A stretch of DNA of 7,549 nt, from positions 1 through 7,549 of the forward strand of contig DAIERC010000470.1 of the NCBI GenBank assembly GCA_027347125.1, given 5' to 3'. The position numbers were made by a program, and so were the translations under genes. Below the pieces are notes generated by a model that saw only the letters and a program-made list of their open reading frames with translations, searched no databases and was not told where the DNA came from. Shown in pieces: positions 5,695 to 7,549 of this stretch (within the stretch, counting starts at the first letter, position 1; each line of letters opens with the position of its first letter). Source of the stretch: Ignavibacteriales bacterium (GTDB lineage Bacteria; Bacteroidota; Ignavibacteria; Ignavibacteriales; Ignavibacteriaceae).

Positions 5695-7015
5695 AGGGAA
5701 AGTCCTAGTAATAGATGACGAAATAAATATTTTGAAAGTTATAGAGCTGTCTCTAAGCTCGCAAAACTTTTTACCTGAAATTTTTAACAATCCGCTTAAC
5801 GCTCTTAAAAGAGCCCAGGAAATATTTTTTGACATGGCTTTTATCGATTTAAAAATGGAACCGATAGACGGCCTTCAAACACTGGCGCAATTAAAAAAAA
5901 TATCGCCGGATACAACTACGGTCTTAATGACGGCACACGGCTCTATTGAAACAGCCGTTGAGGCTATAAAAGGCGGCGCTTACGACTATATAACCAAACC
6001 CTTTACTCACAAAGAATTTATGCATCTAACGGAAAGAGTATTCGAGCATCATCTATTATTAAAAGAAGTAATGGGTTTAAGAGCACAAATTGAAGAAGAA
6101 TACGGCAACGGCGAAATTATTTCGCACAATTTTCAAATGCGCGAAATCTTAAAACTCGGTAAAGACATTGCCGAAAGCGATATACCCGTTCTTATTGAAG
6201 GAGAAAGCGGAACTGGAAAAGAAATGCTGTCCAGGTTTATTCACAACAACAGCAAAAGAAGCAACAACCCGTTCGGAGTTATTAACTGCGCGGCAATACC
6301 TGAAAGCCTTTTTGAGAGCGAAGTGTTCGGGCATGTTAAAGGCTCTTTTACCGGCGCACTTAAAGACAGGATCGGCAGGTTCGAAATGGCCGACCAGGGA
6401 ACTGTTTTTTTAGACGAGGTTGGCGAAATTACAAAACCGATGCAGGTAAAACTTCTTCGATTTCTGCAGAACATGGAATTTGAACGCGTTGGCGAAAGTA
6501 TTACCAGAAAAGTTAATGTAAGAATTATAAGCGCTACAAACCGCAATGTAGATGAAGACGTAAAATCCGGCGATTTCAGGGAAGATTTTTATTACAGGCT
6601 AAGCGGAATAAGAATTAAACTGCCGCCGTTGAGAGAAAGAAAAGAAGATATTCCGCAGCTTGCCGAATATTTTATCAAAAAATACTCAGCCGAAGAAGAG
6701 ATTATTATTTCACCCGAAGCTTTAAAATTGTTGAATGAATACAACTGGCCAGGCAATATAAGGGAACTGGAAAACGTGATAAAGAGAGCCCTTGTACTGG
6801 CAAAAGATAAAATAATAAAACAAGAATATTTACCTCATGAAATCTACCAGGGGCAGGAAAAACAATTCAGCTCATTACTTCCTACACTAGATGAAGTAGA
6901 CAAGAACTACATTATAGAAGTTCTGAAAAAACATTCCAACCCCAAAGATGCCGCACAAATACTCGGAATATCTCTTACCACGCTCTGGAGAAAAAGAAAA
7001 GAGTATAAAATTTAA
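5687..7015 (+). CDS. Sigma-54-dependent response regulator, NtrC/AlgB-like
   Basis: This 442-residue transcription activator has three standard domains. The receiver (about 4-120) has the acidic pair D10/D11, phospho-acceptor D54 (FIDLKM), T82 and K104 (TKPF). The AAA+ domain (about 143-380) has Walker A GESGTGKE (172-179), the sigma-54 contact loop as GSFTGA (219-224), Walker B TVFLDE (239-244), ATNRN (283-287), arginine-finger candidates R298/R304 and WPGNIRELEN (354-363). A Fis-type helix-turn-helix ends the protein (DAAQILGISLTTLWRKRKEY, 421-440); the TLWRKRK ending recalls AlgB. All residues for phosphorylation, ATP hydrolysis and sigma-54 contact are present, with Ala-to-Ser in the contact loop. 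Its ATG lies inside the last codons of the kinase gene without a strong ribosome site, so translational coupling is likely. It should activate promoters with -24/-12 elements. Targets are unknown, but see the candidate sites immediately downstream. Confidence 0.95.
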   Translation: MNKGKVLVIDDEINILKVIELSLSSQNFLPEIFNNPLNALKRAQEIFFDMAFIDLKMEPIDGLQTLAQLKKISPDTTTVLMTAHGSIETAVEAIKGGAYDYITKPFTHKEFMHLTERVFEHHLLLKEVMGLRAQIEEEYGNGEIISHNFQMREILKLGKDIAESDIPVLIEGESGTGKEMLSRFIHNNSKRSNNPFGVINCAAIPESLFESEVFGHVKGSFTGALKDRIGRFEMADQGTVFLDEVGEITKPMQVKLLRFLQNMEFERVGESITRKVNVRIISATNRNVDEDVKSGDFREDFYYRLSGIRIKLPPLRERKEDIPQLAEYFIKKYSAEEEIIISPEALKLLNEYNWPGNIRELENVIKRALVLAKDKIIKQEYLPHEIYQGQEKQFSSLLPTLDEVDKNYIIEVLKKHSNPKDAAQILGISLTTLWRKRKEYKI

Positions 7016-7020
7016 CTTTA

Positions 7021-7033
7021 CCTTTCAAAAAGG
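7021..7033 (+). repeat. Short hairpin just after the regulator gene
   Basis: CCTTT-CAA-AAAGG forms a 5-bp stem with a 3-nt loop, six bases after the regulator's stop; flanking TTT (7017-7019) and AAA (7034-7036) can add three pairs around a bulged A. No T-run follows, so it is a poor intrinsic terminator, though it could stabilise the 3' end of the kinase-regulator mRNA. Confidence 0.25.
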
Positions 7034-7049
7034 AAACCCTTACCGCGAG

Positions 7050-7070
7050 GCTATTTCATTTTGAAATAGC
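7050..7070. repeat. Palindrome copy 1 (9-bp arms) after the sigma-54 regulator gene
   Basis: GCTATTTCA (7050-7058) and TGAAATAGC (7062-7070) are perfect inverted arms around TTT. The core ATTTCATTTTGAAAT (7053-7067) recurs exactly at 7108-7122. No T-run follows the stem, so it is not a standard intrinsic terminator. A repeated palindrome upstream of a gene fits a protein-binding site better, for example an enhancer site for a dimeric Fis-type helix-turn-helix activator such as the one encoded just upstream (inference). Confidence 0.5.
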
Positions 7071-7107
7071 TATAAGCCACAGTAAAACAATGTCTTAAAA
7101 TTCACAC

Positions 7108-7122
7108 ATTTCATTTTGAAAT
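7108..7122. repeat. Palindrome copy 2 (same 15-bp core)
   Basis: ATTTCATTTTGAAAT is an exact copy of the core at 7053-7067, placed 55 bp downstream centre to centre. Its arms are 6 bp (ATTTCA/TGAAAT) around TTT. The inverted match ends outside the core, so conservation is limited to the part that would be a half-site pair. The two copies lie about 187 and 242 bases upstream of the ExbB-like start codon. Confidence 0.5.
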
Positions 7123-7225
7123 CGCCACGGGCAAAAAAAGTTTGAACAACTAAAATCATTGCGACCAAAGACTAATTACGGCTAAAAATCAAAGCTTCAC
7201 GGACTTACTTTTACTTTACAAATAC

Positions 7226-7241
7226 CGGCACATCATTTGAA
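7226..7241 (+). promoter_or_regulatory. Candidate sigma-54 promoter (-24/-12) for the ExbB-like gene
   Basis: CGGCAC (7226-7231), five bases, then TTGAA (7237-7241), compared with the sigma-54 consensus TGGCAC-N5-TTGCA. The GG of the -24 element and the G of the -12 element fall at the right spacing, but the -12 C is A here (GA instead of GC), which would weaken it. Transcription would begin near 7252, giving a leader of about 50 nt before the ATG at 7302. The two upstream palindromes would then be centred near -192 and -137, a normal range for enhancer sites. A sigma-70-like TATACT at 7268-7273 without a -35 box is the competing reading. Confidence 0.3.
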
Positions 7242-7286
7242 TACATAATACCGCGTTAATTAAATGTTATACTTCACAAAATTTAT

Positions 7287-7290
7287 GGAG
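7287..7290 (+). promoter_or_regulatory. Shine-Dalgarno-like GGAG of the ExbB-like gene
   Basis: GGAG lies 11 bases before the ATG at 7302, slightly farther than usual, and is the only purine-rich site near this start. It overlaps the G of an upstream ATG at 7285 that opens a six-codon reading frame ending across the gene's own start codon. Confidence 0.45.
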
Positions 7291-7301
7291 ATATACAACC
7301 C

Positions 7302-7549
7302 ATGAAACAATCAGTGTTCATTACCCTTTTAACAGTTGTAGCGTTTGCTATAGCACTTTCTATATTTATGTTCGTATTTGGAAACCCCGCAAATTTTAGC
7401 GATCCAGCAAAACAAGCTCCTATTAATCTATTAGGTACCATTTATACCGGCGGCCCGTTGGTAGCCCTTTTGGTTATGCTTTCGATTATGGACGTAGCGA
7501 TAATTTTTGAAAGAATTTTCTCATTGAAAAAAGCCGGTGGTAAAAGATC
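7302..7549 (+). CDS. MotA/TolQ/ExbB proton-channel family protein, N-terminal part
   Basis: The first 82 codons of an inner-membrane proton-channel subunit are visible; the rest is beyond the right edge. This family (ExbB with ExbD, TolQ with TolR) uses proton-motive force to energise TonB-dependent outer-membrane uptake or Tol-Pal envelope function. A first hydrophobic helix spans about residues 5-27 (VFITLLTVVAFAIALSIFMF). A short loop rich in Pro, Asp and Asn follows (28-44), then a second helix at about 50-70 (GGPLVALLVMLSIMDVAII) ends in FERIFSLKKA, the typical entry to the cytoplasmic domain. This layout with an extra N-terminal helix is common in ExbB-like proteins of the Bacteroidota group, so ExbB is more likely than MotA; TolQ cannot be excluded. 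An ExbD/TolR-like gene would be expected next. It may be controlled by the sigma-54 regulator upstream (inference). Confidence 0.85.
   Translation, partial: MKQSVFITLLTVVAFAIALSIFMFVFGNPANFSDPAKQAPINLLGTIYTGGPLVALLVMLSIMDVAIIFERIFSLKKAGGKR

Noticed and set aside
6168..6413. 81-residue plus-strand frame inside the regulator gene
   Set aside because: It is out of frame within the highly conserved AAA+ region, whose uninterrupted motifs show that the main frame is the real one.
7050..7070. Perfect 9-bp hairpin after the regulator gene as an intrinsic terminator
   Set aside because: No T-run follows on the plus strand, the stem is AT-rich and its core is repeated downstream, so a binding site is the better reading; a factor-independent terminator is not supported.

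Overview
The window is AT-rich DNA (roughly 38-40% G+C by eye) that is gene-dense and fully bacterial. Shine-Dalgarno sites are mostly weak, there is a TonB/Tol-type proton-channel gene, and the coding style fits a Gram-negative member of the FCB group (Bacteroidota/Ignavibacteriota-like). That placement is inferred from protein character only and is not proven. No rRNA, tRNA, CRISPR array, insertion sequence or phage gene was found, and no gene looks frameshifted.

Layout: (1) 1-965, minus strand: N-terminal part of a major facilitator superfamily (MFS) transporter whose 3' end runs off the left edge. (2) 1099-2151, minus strand: an ATP-grasp ligase of the D-Ala-D-Ala ligase fold that lacks several hallmark D-Ala-binding motifs. 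(3) 2253-3089, plus strand, divergent from the ligase: a signal-less C39-like cysteine peptidase with an unrecognised C-terminal half. (4) 3111-3680, plus strand, 21 nt downstream: an isochorismatase-family cysteine hydrolase. (5) 3847-5694 and 5687-7015, plus strand, overlapping by 8 nt: a membrane histidine kinase (HAMP-PAS-HisKA-HATPase) and an NtrC-type sigma-54-dependent response regulator. Their domain order, lengths and C-terminal helix-turn-helix recall the KinB/AlgB pair. (6) 7302 to the right edge: N-terminus of a MotA/TolQ/ExbB proton-channel protein.

Two themes emerge. The ligase, peptidase and hydrolase around 1.1-3.7 kb form a plausible amide-bond-making and amide-bond-breaking module: an ATP-grasp amidoligase of unknown substrate facing a cytoplasmic papain-like peptidase and a small-molecule cysteine hydrolase. 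A hairpin-forming inverted repeat lies in the divergent gap.

The second theme is local regulation. The 286-nt gap after the sigma-54 activator gene carries two copies of the same 15-bp palindromic sequence, followed by a near-consensus -24/-12 element upstream of the ExbB-like gene. This layout would suit activation of the ExbB-like operon by the adjacent regulator, but the -12 element misses one key base and nothing here proves it.
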